A stretch of DNA of 24,181 nucleotides. Origin: a virus. The stretch spans positions 1 through 24,181 of the IMG/VR virus record IMGVR_UViG_3300025112_003255; one strand, 5' to 3'. The notes below the pieces were generated by a model that worked only from the letters and a program-made list of their open reading frames with translations, had not been told where the DNA came from and did no database searches. Shown piece after piece: positions 7,255 through 14,628 of this stretch. How positions within the stretch are numbered: position 1 is the first letter of the stretch; every line of letters begins with the position of its first letter. The position numbers and the translations under genes are program-made.

Positions 7255-8044
7255 AATTAAAATTATTAGTGGTTGGTCTAATCCTGGTGGTTCTACGACA
7301 TCATTTATTAACCTATGTAATCTTTTTAATGAAAATGGTCTTGATTGTACTTTTTACGGTCCTCATGAGTGGCATTTAGATAAATGTAAGAGTGGTAGAT
7401 TTCCAGAGGCACAACCTTTGGACCCTGAGGATACAGTTATTATGCATTTCTTTCGTGTAAAAGAAAGGCCCCCAGTGAAGAGATTTATGTTATCTTGTCA
7501 TGAAACTAATTTATTCCCTTTAAAGAGTATGGATTTTAGTTTTTATGATACAATACATTTTGTAAGTAACTTTCAGAAGGATTGGCATTCTATTAATCAT
7601 CCTTCAATAGTTATTCCTCCCATTGTCCAGAAAATAGATTGGGAAAACCCTAAGAATAATACAGCGGGGGTTATTGGTAGTATAGATTCTCATAAACAGA
7701 CTCACCTTTCAATAAAGAAGGCTATAGATGAAGGCTGGGAGAAAGTTTTATTATTTGGAGTACCATCAGATCCAGAGTATATTACTGATTTTATTAAACC
7801 TTGGGTAGAGTCTGGGCAAGTTATAATGATGGGTCATGAGGATAGTAAGGAAGCTATGTATTCTAAGATTTGTATGGTTTATCATTCCTCAAAAAGAGAG
7901 ACTTACGGATTAGTTGAGGCAGAATGTAAGTTAGCAGGAATCCCATTTATTGGTCCAAGTAATGATCAGGATATTTTAGATGAGGAGGAGATTTTAGAGA
8001 GATGGGAAAGGGTGTTTAATGAAGATCATAGTAGCAGTAAATAA
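7247..8044 (+). CDS. Short GT-B glycosyltransferase
   Basis: The 265-aa protein opens with I-I-S-G-W-S-N-P-G-G-S-T-T-S-F, resembling the Gly-rich loop at the start of GT4 acceptor domains. It ends with a donor-domain element, R-E-T-Y-G-L-V-E-A-E-C-K-L-A-G-I-P (about 219-236), an EX7E-like motif. At 265 aa it is shorter than typical GT4 enzymes (350-400), with both halves trimmed rather than one domain missing. The start lies 8 nt inside the upstream glycosyltransferase gene. The gene ends with a 26-nt overlap into the next gene. It is most likely an active minimal phage glycosyltransferase, though a non-catalytic partner cannot be ruled out. Confidence 0.75.
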   Translation: MSKIKIISGWSNPGGSTTSFINLCNLFNENGLDCTFYGPHEWHLDKCKSGRFPEAQPLDPEDTVIMHFFRVKERPPVKRFMLSCHETNLFPLKSMDFSFYDTIHFVSNFQKDWHSINHPSIVIPPIVQKIDWENPKNNTAGVIGSIDSHKQTHLSIKKAIDEGWEKVLLFGVPSDPEYITDFIKPWVESGQVIMMGHEDSKEAMYSKICMVYHSSKRETYGLVEAECKLAGIPFIGPSNDQDILDEEEILERWERVFNEDHSSSK

Positions 8045-8927
8045 GACCCTAATTAGAGGGGGTAAGCATGAGTTGGATACTGGTTTCCATTATTTGTATG
8101 AACCTCTTATAGAGTTGGGTCATGAAGTATATTTTTATGATACGGTAGCTCCTACGGAACCAGATTTTGATGAGGTTGTAAGAAATTTTAATCCCGATTT
8201 AGTATTTTGTTGTTTTACCGGAAATCCTCAAATAACTCCTTTTGAGCCTTGGGGTAGTATTTTACGATTAACTAGATTAGGAAAGGTAAAAACTTTTAAT
8301 TGGTTTTGTGATGATACATGGAGGTTTGAAAACTTTTCTAGTAAGGTGTGTTGGTACTTTGATTATTGCTCTACTCCTGAGCCCAGTTATGTGAGCAGGT
8401 TTAAAGATGTGGGATACAAAAATATCCTTCTAGGAGCGTGGCATGTTAATAGCAAATACTATCCTCCAACTAAAAAAGAGATAGATATTTCGTTCGTGGG
8501 GGGAATGAACCAGGAACGAGAATCATTCTTTTCTAACTTGGGAATACCTGTAACCCTTTCAGATGGACTTACTATCGAACAACTATTTGATTTTTACTGT
8601 AGATCTAGGATAGGCATTAATCTTAGTGTAAATGCTAATGATCCGCAAAGGAAAACACAAATGAAGCAAAGAATATTTGAGTTGGCTGCTGCTAATTGTG
8701 TAGTTTTAACTGAATATCATAAAGGGATCGAAGCCTTTTTTGAGATAGACAAGGAGATTATTACTTTTTCTGGGAAAAAGGATTTTACAGAAAAAGTAAA
8801 GTACCTACAAGCGAACCCTGCTATAGCTAAAGAAGTTGCTTTCAATGGTTATACGAGATTTATGAAGGATCATGATTCCAAAGTGAGATTGAGTAGGATT
8901 TTAGGAGAACTTTTTAATGAAGCTTAA
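8019..8927 (+). CDS. CgeB-like glycosyltransferase
   Basis: The 302-aa protein resembles the CgeB/Glyco_trans_1_2 group of GT-B proteins. It begins K-I-I-V-A-V-N-K, has I-S-F-V-G-G-M (about 158-164) opening the second Rossmann domain, and then Q-R-I-F-E-L-A-A-A-N-C-V-V-L-T-E (about 215-230), matching the conserved R-x-F-E-x-x-x-x-x-G/C-x-x-L segment. N-terminal N-W-F-C-D-D-T-W is also typical of the group. It overlaps the preceding gene by 26 nt and the following one by 11 nt. CgeB itself is a Bacillus spore-maturation protein. Phage relatives are presumed glycosyltransferases, so the activity is inferred. Confidence 0.75.
   Translation: MKIIVAVNKTLIRGGKHELDTGFHYLYEPLIELGHEVYFYDTVAPTEPDFDEVVRNFNPDLVFCCFTGNPQITPFEPWGSILRLTRLGKVKTFNWFCDDTWRFENFSSKVCWYFDYCSTPEPSYVSRFKDVGYKNILLGAWHVNSKYYPPTKKEIDISFVGGMNQERESFFSNLGIPVTLSDGLTIEQLFDFYCRSRIGINLSVNANDPQRKTQMKQRIFELAAANCVVLTEYHKGIEAFFEIDKEIITFSGKKDFTEKVKYLQANPAIAKEVAFNGYTRFMKDHDSKVRLSRILGELFNEA
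8903..8908 (+). promoter_or_regulatory. Ribosome binding site of second CgeB-like gene
   Basis: AGGAGA inside the end of the upstream coding sequence, 8 nt before the ATG at 8917. It supports that start despite the 11-nt overlap. Confidence 0.6.
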
Positions 8928-9819
8928 AGAAGTTTATATTAAATATCATTCTGGGGGAGCAGGAAAGTGGATTTATGAAGGTTATAAGAGGGCTTGGGAA
9001 AGCTTAGGGCATGAAGTAAAGTATTATTCTTCTTTAGATGAAGTAGATGCGGAAGAAGGGTCATATTATTTAATGGCAATAGATGGGGATGTGAATAATG
9101 CAGAGGCTATGAGTAAAGTAGTAGCGTCTTTTAAAACATTTCTTTATGCTCAACCTAATGCGTTCCCCAACCCCTGGGGGACTCACCCTAATTTCCAATG
9201 TCACTGTCCCCCAGAGTTCATATGCAAACTTAATGAATTGGAAAATGTTTTGTTATGGTCTTTTGGGCGTGGATCTGAGTATTATACAAAATGGAAAAAA
9301 GTTTATTACATCCCCTTAGCTTATGATCATATAGGTTATGTGCCTCATAAGGATAATACTTATGAGTATGATGTTTGTTTTGTAGGGGGTTGGGCTGATA
9401 ATGGATTTAATGAAAAGATGAAAATTATGGTTTCACACTTTGAAGAATTAAAGAAACTTAATTTAAATTTAGGAATTTCTGTAAATGGAGGAATTTCTGA
9501 TCAGGATGAGGCTAACCTATTGTATAATAGCAAAATTTCTATTAATATTCATGATGAATATCAAAGAGTTTTTGGTAAGGATTCTAATGAGAGAACTTTT
9601 AAATCTTTAGGTCTTAATGGGTTTTTAATTTGCGATGACATTTTAGAGGTTAAGAATTTATTTCCTACTGTTCCTACTGCAAAAACTCCAAAACTATTTG
9701 CAAGTCTTGTAAAAGAATATATGAATATAGATTTAGATAATATTAAAGAAAAAAATAGGGATAACATTTTAAAAAACCATACTTATATTAATAGGGTCAA
9801 CTCCTTACTAGAGCTATGA
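8917..9819 (+). CDS. CgeB-like glycosyltransferase, second copy
   Basis: The 300-aa protein shares the layout of its upstream neighbour. The second Rossmann domain opens with Y-D-V-C-F-V-G-G-W (about 149-157). The late signature N-E-R-T-F-K-S-L-G-L-N-G-F-L-I-C-D-D (about 224-241) is a clear match to the R-x-F-E/K-x-x-x-x-G-x-F-x-I-x-D core of Glyco_trans_1_2/CgeB proteins. The N-terminal domain begins with I-K-Y-H-S-G-G-A-G-K, a Gly-rich turn. The two neighbours appear to be diverged paralogues rather than recent duplicates, since little identity is visible outside the core. Its stop overlaps the HAD gene start (ATGA). Donor and acceptor are unknown. Confidence 0.78.
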   Translation: MKLKEVYIKYHSGGAGKWIYEGYKRAWESLGHEVKYYSSLDEVDAEEGSYYLMAIDGDVNNAEAMSKVVASFKTFLYAQPNAFPNPWGTHPNFQCHCPPEFICKLNELENVLLWSFGRGSEYYTKWKKVYYIPLAYDHIGYVPHKDNTYEYDVCFVGGWADNGFNEKMKIMVSHFEELKKLNLNLGISVNGGISDQDEANLLYNSKISINIHDEYQRVFGKDSNERTFKSLGLNGFLICDDILEVKNLFPTVPTAKTPKLFASLVKEYMNIDLDNIKEKNRDNILKNHTYINRVNSLLEL

Positions 9820-10109
9820 TTATTTATATAGATATAGATAATACCATCTGTAGAACTCTGGATACTAGTGATTATTCTAAATCTGTTCCTCTTATAGAAA
9901 ATATTGAAAAGGTTAGACATTTGGTTGACGCTGGAAATGATGTTTCCTTTTGGACAGCCCGTGGAACTCTGTCTAAGATAGATTGTAGTGAGCTTACTTT
10001 ACGCCAACTAGAAGAGTGGGGAGTAGGTGACATTCCTGTAATTTTTGGTAAACCTTATTTTGATTTGTTTATTGATGATAGGGTTTTGAATGTAGAGGAT
10101 TGGGTGTGA
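9816..10109 (+). CDS. Mini HAD-superfamily phosphatase
   Basis: A very short (97 aa) HAD protein with the core motifs: D6-I-D8-N-T10 (motif I, nucleophile and acid/base Asp), F-W-T-A-R-G near 45-50 (motif II Thr), a Lys in G-K-P, and F-I-D-D near 85-88 (motif III/IV acidic pair). No cap domain is present, as in the small polysaccharide-biosynthesis phosphatases. In glycan clusters such enzymes dephosphorylate sugar phosphates, for example during NeuB-type or heptose pathways. Here it lies a few hundred bases upstream of a NeuB-like gene. Its start overlaps the upstream stop by ATGA and its stop overlaps the GT2 start by GTGA. The substrate is not predictable. Confidence 0.75.
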   Translation: MIIYIDIDNTICRTLDTSDYSKSVPLIENIEKVRHLVDAGNDVSFWTARGTLSKIDCSELTLRQLEEWGVGDIPVIFGKPYFDLFIDDRVLNVEDWV

Positions 10110-10843
10110 AGTTAACGGTTGTAATCCCAACTTATAATTCCATGAAATATGTTGATCAGTGCTTAGATTCTGTTTTAGCACAAACATATGAAGATATGGA
10201 AATTCTTGTATATGATAATGAAAGTAATGATGGAACTTATGAGCATCTTCTTGAACTAGAAGACGAAAGATTTATCCTAATCAGTATACCTAATGTAGAG
10301 CCTAATGGCTATAGGGAGGCTATGGATCATGTCTTTGAGAATTCAAAAAGTGATTATGTAACCTTTATATCGTCAGATGATTATGTTGATAAAGATTATA
10401 TCAAGAGAAATATGGAAGTAATTGAATCTGTAAAAGAGCCTATTATGTGCTTGCAGAGTGGCATGATTTGGGTCAACGCAGTAGGAAAATCAGTTAACGA
10501 GACAATCCACACCTATGATTCACTAGAACAATATAAAGCACTACTTATACAACATTGTCCTGTGCATAATCCAACGGTTTTTTATTACAAGAGCATCTGG
10601 CCTATTTTGAGTGAATGTAGAGAAGCACATTTTTCCAATAATGTTCAAGACATGGGGGCGGGAGACTATGATATGTGGTGCGGGTTAGCAGATCGAGGAA
10701 TCGCTGTTATACCTATCAACGCACAGTTAGGCTACTTCTACCGATGGCATGAAGAACAAGCTACTTGGAAAATCCACAGTAACCCAATAAAATACGATAA
10801 AATAATTCAAGACTACTGGAGAGACAAATGGACAAAAAATTAA
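10106..10843 (+). CDS. Family 2 (GT-A) glycosyltransferase
   Basis: Inverting GT-A enzyme of 245 aa from the GTG at 10106, which overlaps the HAD stop as GTGA; a TTG at 10100 would add two residues. The N terminus L-T-V-V-I-P-T-Y-N-S is the GT2 nucleotide-binding strand, followed by S-V-L-A-Q-T-Y and Y-D-N-E-S-N-D-G-T, both hallmarks of the family. The metal-binding acidic motif is I-S-S-D-D-Y-V-D (about 91-98). A later W-C-G-L-A-D-R-G segment, preceded by D-Y-D-M, fits the acceptor region with the catalytic base. No membrane helix is present, so it is a soluble enzyme using a lipid- or protein-linked acceptor. The end overlaps the NeuB-like gene by 16 nt. Confidence 0.88.
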   Translation: MKLTVVIPTYNSMKYVDQCLDSVLAQTYEDMEILVYDNESNDGTYEHLLELEDERFILISIPNVEPNGYREAMDHVFENSKSDYVTFISSDDYVDKDYIKRNMEVIESVKEPIMCLQSGMIWVNAVGKSVNETIHTYDSLEQYKALLIQHCPVHNPTVFYYKSIWPILSECREAHFSNNVQDMGAGDYDMWCGLADRGIAVIPINAQLGYFYRWHEEQATWKIHSNPIKYDKIIQDYWRDKWTKN

Positions 10844-12327
10844 TCATCTTTGAAATGGCAAATAATCACATGGGAGATGTGGATCATGGCAAACTTATCA
10901 TTGAAGAGTTTGCAAAAGTTAAGGACAAGTACCCTGATTTCCACTATGGTATTAAGTTCCAATTTAGGCATATTGAAACTTTCATTCATCCCCACTTCCA
11001 AAATCGGATGGAGATCAAGTATGTAAAACGGTTTAAAGAGACTCAGCTAACTGATAGTGAGTTTATGGAACTAAAACGGCTTGCTGAAGCGAAGGGGTTC
11101 ACTACCATTTGTACTGGATTTGATGAGAGATCAGTAGATAGAATTGAGAGTATGGAGTTTCCAATCATTAAAGTAGCAAGTTGCTCATTTACTGATTGGC
11201 CTTTACTTAACCGTATCGCTGCTACTAATGTTCCAATTATAGCCTCTACCGCAGGAGCCAGTCTAGAGGATATTGATAATGTTGTTTCTTTCTTCTTGAA
11301 CCGAAAGAAAGACTTAACCATCATGCACTGTATTGGTGAGTATCCCACTAAAGAAGAGGGTATGCAGCTTAACCAGCTAAAGCTTCTCAAGGATAGGTAT
11401 GCTGGAATCAAGGTTGGTTATTCCACCCATGAAGATCCAAGTACTTTCGATATGGCTGCTATAGCAATAGGTATGGGTGCAGAGATTATTGAAAAACATA
11501 TAGGAGTTGCTACAGAGGACTACGATTTGAATGTTTACTCTGTTAGTCCTGGGCAGATGGATAAGTGGTTGGAAAACACCTCCCGAGCCGTAAGGGCTTG
11601 TGGTATATCCACGGGTCGCCATACCGCAACGGATAAGGAGCTATCAGACCTCCGTACATTTAAGCGAGGGGTTTTCTTAAATCGAGATATAGTTGCTGGA
11701 GAAATAATCACAAAAGACGATATTTATTATGCTTTTCCATGCAAAGAGAAGCAAATATTAGCTAATGATATGAGTAAGTATGTGGGCTACACCGCTAAAG
11801 TTGACATAGCGAAAGATGACGGCCTGTTTCATTATGGAGTTAATCAGGTGAATACTCGACAAGCCGTGTTAGACATTAGGAATAAAGTTAACCATTTGCT
11901 TAATAGGTCTAATGTGGTAGTTCCAAAGGACGCTCCTTTAGAGATCTCTCACCATTATGGGATTAAGAACTTTTATGAGACTGGACTATGTATGGTTACT
12001 GTAGTAAACGAGGGATACTGCAAGAAACTTTTGATCTCTCTCGCTAATCAGGAACACCCCACACAGTACCACAAGCAGAAGACAGAGACTTTTGTTATTC
12101 TTCATGGCAAAGTTAAGATGTTTCTCAATGGCGAGGAAAGCACTCTGTTTCCTGGAGAAGTAGTTACGATCAAGCCTGGAGTAACCCATCGCTTTATTGG
12201 TGGTCCAGAGGGTTCGATTGTTGAAGAGATTTCGACAACTCACTTTATTGATGATTCGTATTACGAGGATGAATCTATATCAAAGAATAAGAATAGGAAA
12301 ACAATGGTAAGTTATTGGATTAATTAA
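10828..12327 (+). CDS. NeuB-family synthase fused to SAF and C-terminal cupin domain
   Basis: Likely condenses phosphoenolpyruvate with a hexosamine-type sugar to give a nonulosonic acid, or a related reaction. The 499-aa protein has a NeuB TIM barrel (about 4-275) with E-M-A-N-N-H near 9-14, F-P-I-I-K-V-A-S near 111-118, Y-S-T-H-E near 198-202 and I-I-E-K-H-I near 220-225. An antifreeze-like SAF domain follows (about 276-340, with R-G-V-F-L and A-G-E-I-I-T). A cupin domain (about 370-499) has metal ligands H410, H415, E420 and H454. Classic NeuB enzymes are near 340-350 aa, so the cupin is an extra module, perhaps a sugar isomerase or epimerase. No partner NeuA (CMP transferase) or NeuC is seen in the window. 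Confidence 0.82.
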   Translation: MDKKLIIFEMANNHMGDVDHGKLIIEEFAKVKDKYPDFHYGIKFQFRHIETFIHPHFQNRMEIKYVKRFKETQLTDSEFMELKRLAEAKGFTTICTGFDERSVDRIESMEFPIIKVASCSFTDWPLLNRIAATNVPIIASTAGASLEDIDNVVSFFLNRKKDLTIMHCIGEYPTKEEGMQLNQLKLLKDRYAGIKVGYSTHEDPSTFDMAAIAIGMGAEIIEKHIGVATEDYDLNVYSVSPGQMDKWLENTSRAVRACGISTGRHTATDKELSDLRTFKRGVFLNRDIVAGEIITKDDIYYAFPCKEKQILANDMSKYVGYTAKVDIAKDDGLFHYGVNQVNTRQAVLDIRNKVNHLLNRSNVVVPKDAPLEISHHYGIKNFYETGLCMVTVVNEGYCKKLLISLANQEHPTQYHKQKTETFVILHGKVKMFLNGEESTLFPGEVVTIKPGVTHRFIGGPEGSIVEEISTTHFIDDSYYEDESISKNKNRKTMVSYWIN

Positions 12328-12828
12328 ATGCAGGAAATTGTAAAAAAAAGCGGGTTACGAGTTATCCCAATGAAGGAGGGGTCTGGGAATTCTCCTAGGG
12401 TGGGGCAGGTTGTACTAGCTCACTATGAAATTTATTTTGGAGAAGGGGCTTCGACCTCTAATTATGATTATGAGAGAGACGAGTATGTGGAGGATCAGTA
12501 TGATAGTACATACGAGGAAAAACCTTTCAGCGGACCCGTTGAGTTTGTGATAGGTCAGGAAACCGCTAAAGATGACACATATACTAAAGGGGATTCTATT
12601 GCTGGATTCGACCAAGCTTTTTTGGAGATGAAAGTGGGGGATCAAGTAAAGCTATTTATTCCTGCTGCTCTTGCTTATGGAGAAGAGGGAGCGAGTAGCT
12701 TCCACGCCTTCTTTGGCTATCGGATCCCTCCGAACAGGGATTTAAATTGTATCCTTGAGCTTGTAGAAATAAAAGGAGATGAGAAAGTATCCACTAATCC
12801 CGAAAGAGGCCCAGCTTACGAAGGGTAA
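12328..12828 (+). CDS. FKBP-type peptidyl-prolyl cis-trans isomerase
   Basis: The 166-aa protein has an FKBP fold: V-G-Q-V-V-L-A-H-Y-E near 25-34, F-D-Q-A-F-L-E-M-K-V-G-D-Q near 93-105, L-F-I-P-A-A-L-A-Y-G-E-E-G near 108-120, I-P-P-N near 132-135 and C-I-L-E-L-V-E-I at the end of the domain. This order is diagnostic. An acidic Tyr/Asp insert at about 43-62 interrupts the N-terminal strands, where canonical FKBPs have a short loop. No signal peptide is seen, so it is cytoplasmic. The ATG follows directly after the NeuB stop. Prolyl isomerases are rarely part of sugar operons. It may help fold the neighbouring enzymes, or act on host or virion proteins. Confidence 0.88.
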   Translation: MQEIVKKSGLRVIPMKEGSGNSPRVGQVVLAHYEIYFGEGASTSNYDYERDEYVEDQYDSTYEEKPFSGPVEFVIGQETAKDDTYTKGDSIAGFDQAFLEMKVGDQVKLFIPAALAYGEEGASSFHAFFGYRIPPNRDLNCILELVEIKGDEKVSTNPERGPAYEG

Positions 12829-12831
12829 CTT

Positions 12832-14628
12832 ATGGTTAAGGTTTCTGATTATGTCGTTGATTTCATTAAGCGACAAGGGGTAGAAGATATATTTCTATTG
12901 CCTGGGGGAGGTTGTATTCATCTTATAGACTCCATTGGGAAGAGTGACTTGAATTTTGTTTGCAACTTGCATGAGCAAGCCTGTAGTATTGCTGCTGATG
13001 CTTATGGACAATACACAGACAATTTAGGTGTTTGCTTAGTTACAACGGGGCCTGGAGGGACGAATGCGCTAACTGGTGTTGCTGCTGGTTGGTTGGATTC
13101 TACGCCAATGTTGATTGTATCAGGTCAAGTACAGAAGAAAGATATGATTAATGAAAGAGGAACCAGACAAATCGGTTTCCAGGAACTTGACATGGTTAGG
13201 TTGGCTAAACCCATCACTAAGTACGCAGTCACGGTAAAAGACCCAGATACCATCAGGTATCACTTAGAGAGGGCGTTGTATCTAGCTCAGAACGGTCGCC
13301 CTGGCCCTGTGTGGCTTGACATACCTCTAGATGTTCAAGCGGCTGATGTAAATCCTGAGACTTTAGAGGGATACTATAAGGTCTTTTCTTTGGGAGACTG
13401 TCCCGAAGCCACCGTGAATCCTCCTATATCTAGAATAATTGAAGATTTAAATAATTCAAATAGACCTGTAATATTAGCAGGGAATGGTGTGCGTTTATCG
13501 GGAGGCATTTCGCAATTCAAAGAGCTTTGTGATGTATTACAAATTCCTGTTCTACTGACATGGAAGGCCATTGATTTCTTAGAGGAAAAACACCCATTAT
13601 TTGTAGGTAGACCTGGGGGAGTTGGACAGAGAGGAGCAAATTTCTCTCAACAAAATTCAGACTTTTTACTTAGCTTAGGAGCTAGACTAGATCACGGACA
13701 AACTGCATATCAACACAAGTACTTTGCTAGAGAAGCTACAAAAGTTATTGTTGATATTGATAAATCGGAGATTGATAAACTGGATATGGATATTAAATAT
13801 CCTATGGTTGTAGACTGCAAGGAATTTATTGAGGATTTACTGAAACACAAGGACTTGATTAACCCAGCACCTAAATGGTGGCTCTCTCAATGTAAAGGGT
13901 GGCAGAGTAAATATCCTGTTGTTCTTCCTGAACATTACGAAGAAGAGGGGTGCATTAACAATTATGCTTTTATAGATATCTTGTCAAATGTATTGCCTGA
14001 GAATGCTTTAATCATTCCAGGCAGCTCTGGGGGTTGCAGCGAGGTGACTATGCAAGCCTTTAAGATCAAGAAAGGCCAAAGGATGTTCAACAGCGAAGGT
14101 TTGGGGCCGATGGGTTTTGGTATTGCAGCCGCAATAGGAGGCTGTATTGCTTCTGGAAAGCAACCAACAGTTTGTATTGACGGTGATGGTGGATTCATTA
14201 TGAACATTCAAGAACTTGAGGTAGTGAGGAGATTGAACCTTCCTATTAAGTTCTTTGTATTAAATAATAATGGCTATGTTTCGATTCGTAATACACAAGA
14301 GACACACTTTGATAAACGCTTTGTTGCTAGTGGAGAGAAGAGTGGACTAACCCTTCCTAGTCTCCAGAAAAACGCACAGGCTTACGATATTCCCTATCGT
14401 AGACTTGAGACCACTGAGGATTTGGATGCTATAGAGGGCATCCTAGATCAAGAAGGTCCGCTTATTTGTGAGGTTATGTTACCAGAAACCCATGTGACTG
14501 CACCTAAGGCGAGTGTATATAAGAATAAGGATGGACAGTTTATGGCAAAGCCCATGGAAGATCTGGCTCCGTTCTTAGATCGAGATGAGTTTAAAGCCAA
14601 TATGTTTATTGAAACTATAAATGACTAA
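12832..14628 (+). CDS. ThDP-dependent acetolactate-synthase-like carboligase
   Basis: The 598-aa protein has the three-domain layout of the acetolactate synthase group. The N-terminal PYR domain (about 1-175) has catalytic Glu E48 in N-L-H-E-Q-A and T-G-P-G-G-T-N-A near 82-89. A central FAD/Rossmann-like domain spans about 195-335. The C-terminal PP domain (about 370-560) has the ThDP/Mg signature G-D-G-G-F near 451-455 and N-N-N-G-Y about 26 residues later. In glycan clusters this type includes YerE, which adds an acetyl branch to a 4-keto-dideoxysugar in yersiniose synthesis. The co-resident E1-type dehydrase, SDR and C-methyltransferase favour a sugar-branching carboligase over branched-chain amino acid synthesis. 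No small regulatory subunit is present. It overlaps the downstream SDR gene by 8 nt. Confidence 0.85.
   Translation: MVKVSDYVVDFIKRQGVEDIFLLPGGGCIHLIDSIGKSDLNFVCNLHEQACSIAADAYGQYTDNLGVCLVTTGPGGTNALTGVAAGWLDSTPMLIVSGQVQKKDMINERGTRQIGFQELDMVRLAKPITKYAVTVKDPDTIRYHLERALYLAQNGRPGPVWLDIPLDVQAADVNPETLEGYYKVFSLGDCPEATVNPPISRIIEDLNNSNRPVILAGNGVRLSGGISQFKELCDVLQIPVLLTWKAIDFLEEKHPLFVGRPGGVGQRGANFSQQNSDFLLSLGARLDHGQTAYQHKYFAREATKVIVDIDKSEIDKLDMDIKYPMVVDCKEFIEDLLKHKDLINPAPKWWLSQCKGWQSKYPVVLPEHYEEEGCINNYAFIDILSNVLPENALIIPGSSGGCSEVTMQAFKIKKGQRMFNSEGLGPMGFGIAAAIGGCIASGKQPTVCIDGDGGFIMNIQELEVVRRLNLPIKFFVLNNNGYVSIRNTQETHFDKRFVASGEKSGLTLPSLQKNAQAYDIPYRRLETTEDLDAIEGILDQEGPLICEVMLPETHVTAPKASVYKNKDGQFMAKPMEDLAPFLDRDEFKANMFIETIND

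Noticed and set aside
12832-14628. Branched-chain amino acid biosynthesis as the role of the ThDP enzyme
   Set aside because: No regulatory small subunit or other ilv gene is present, and all neighbours are sugar enzymes.
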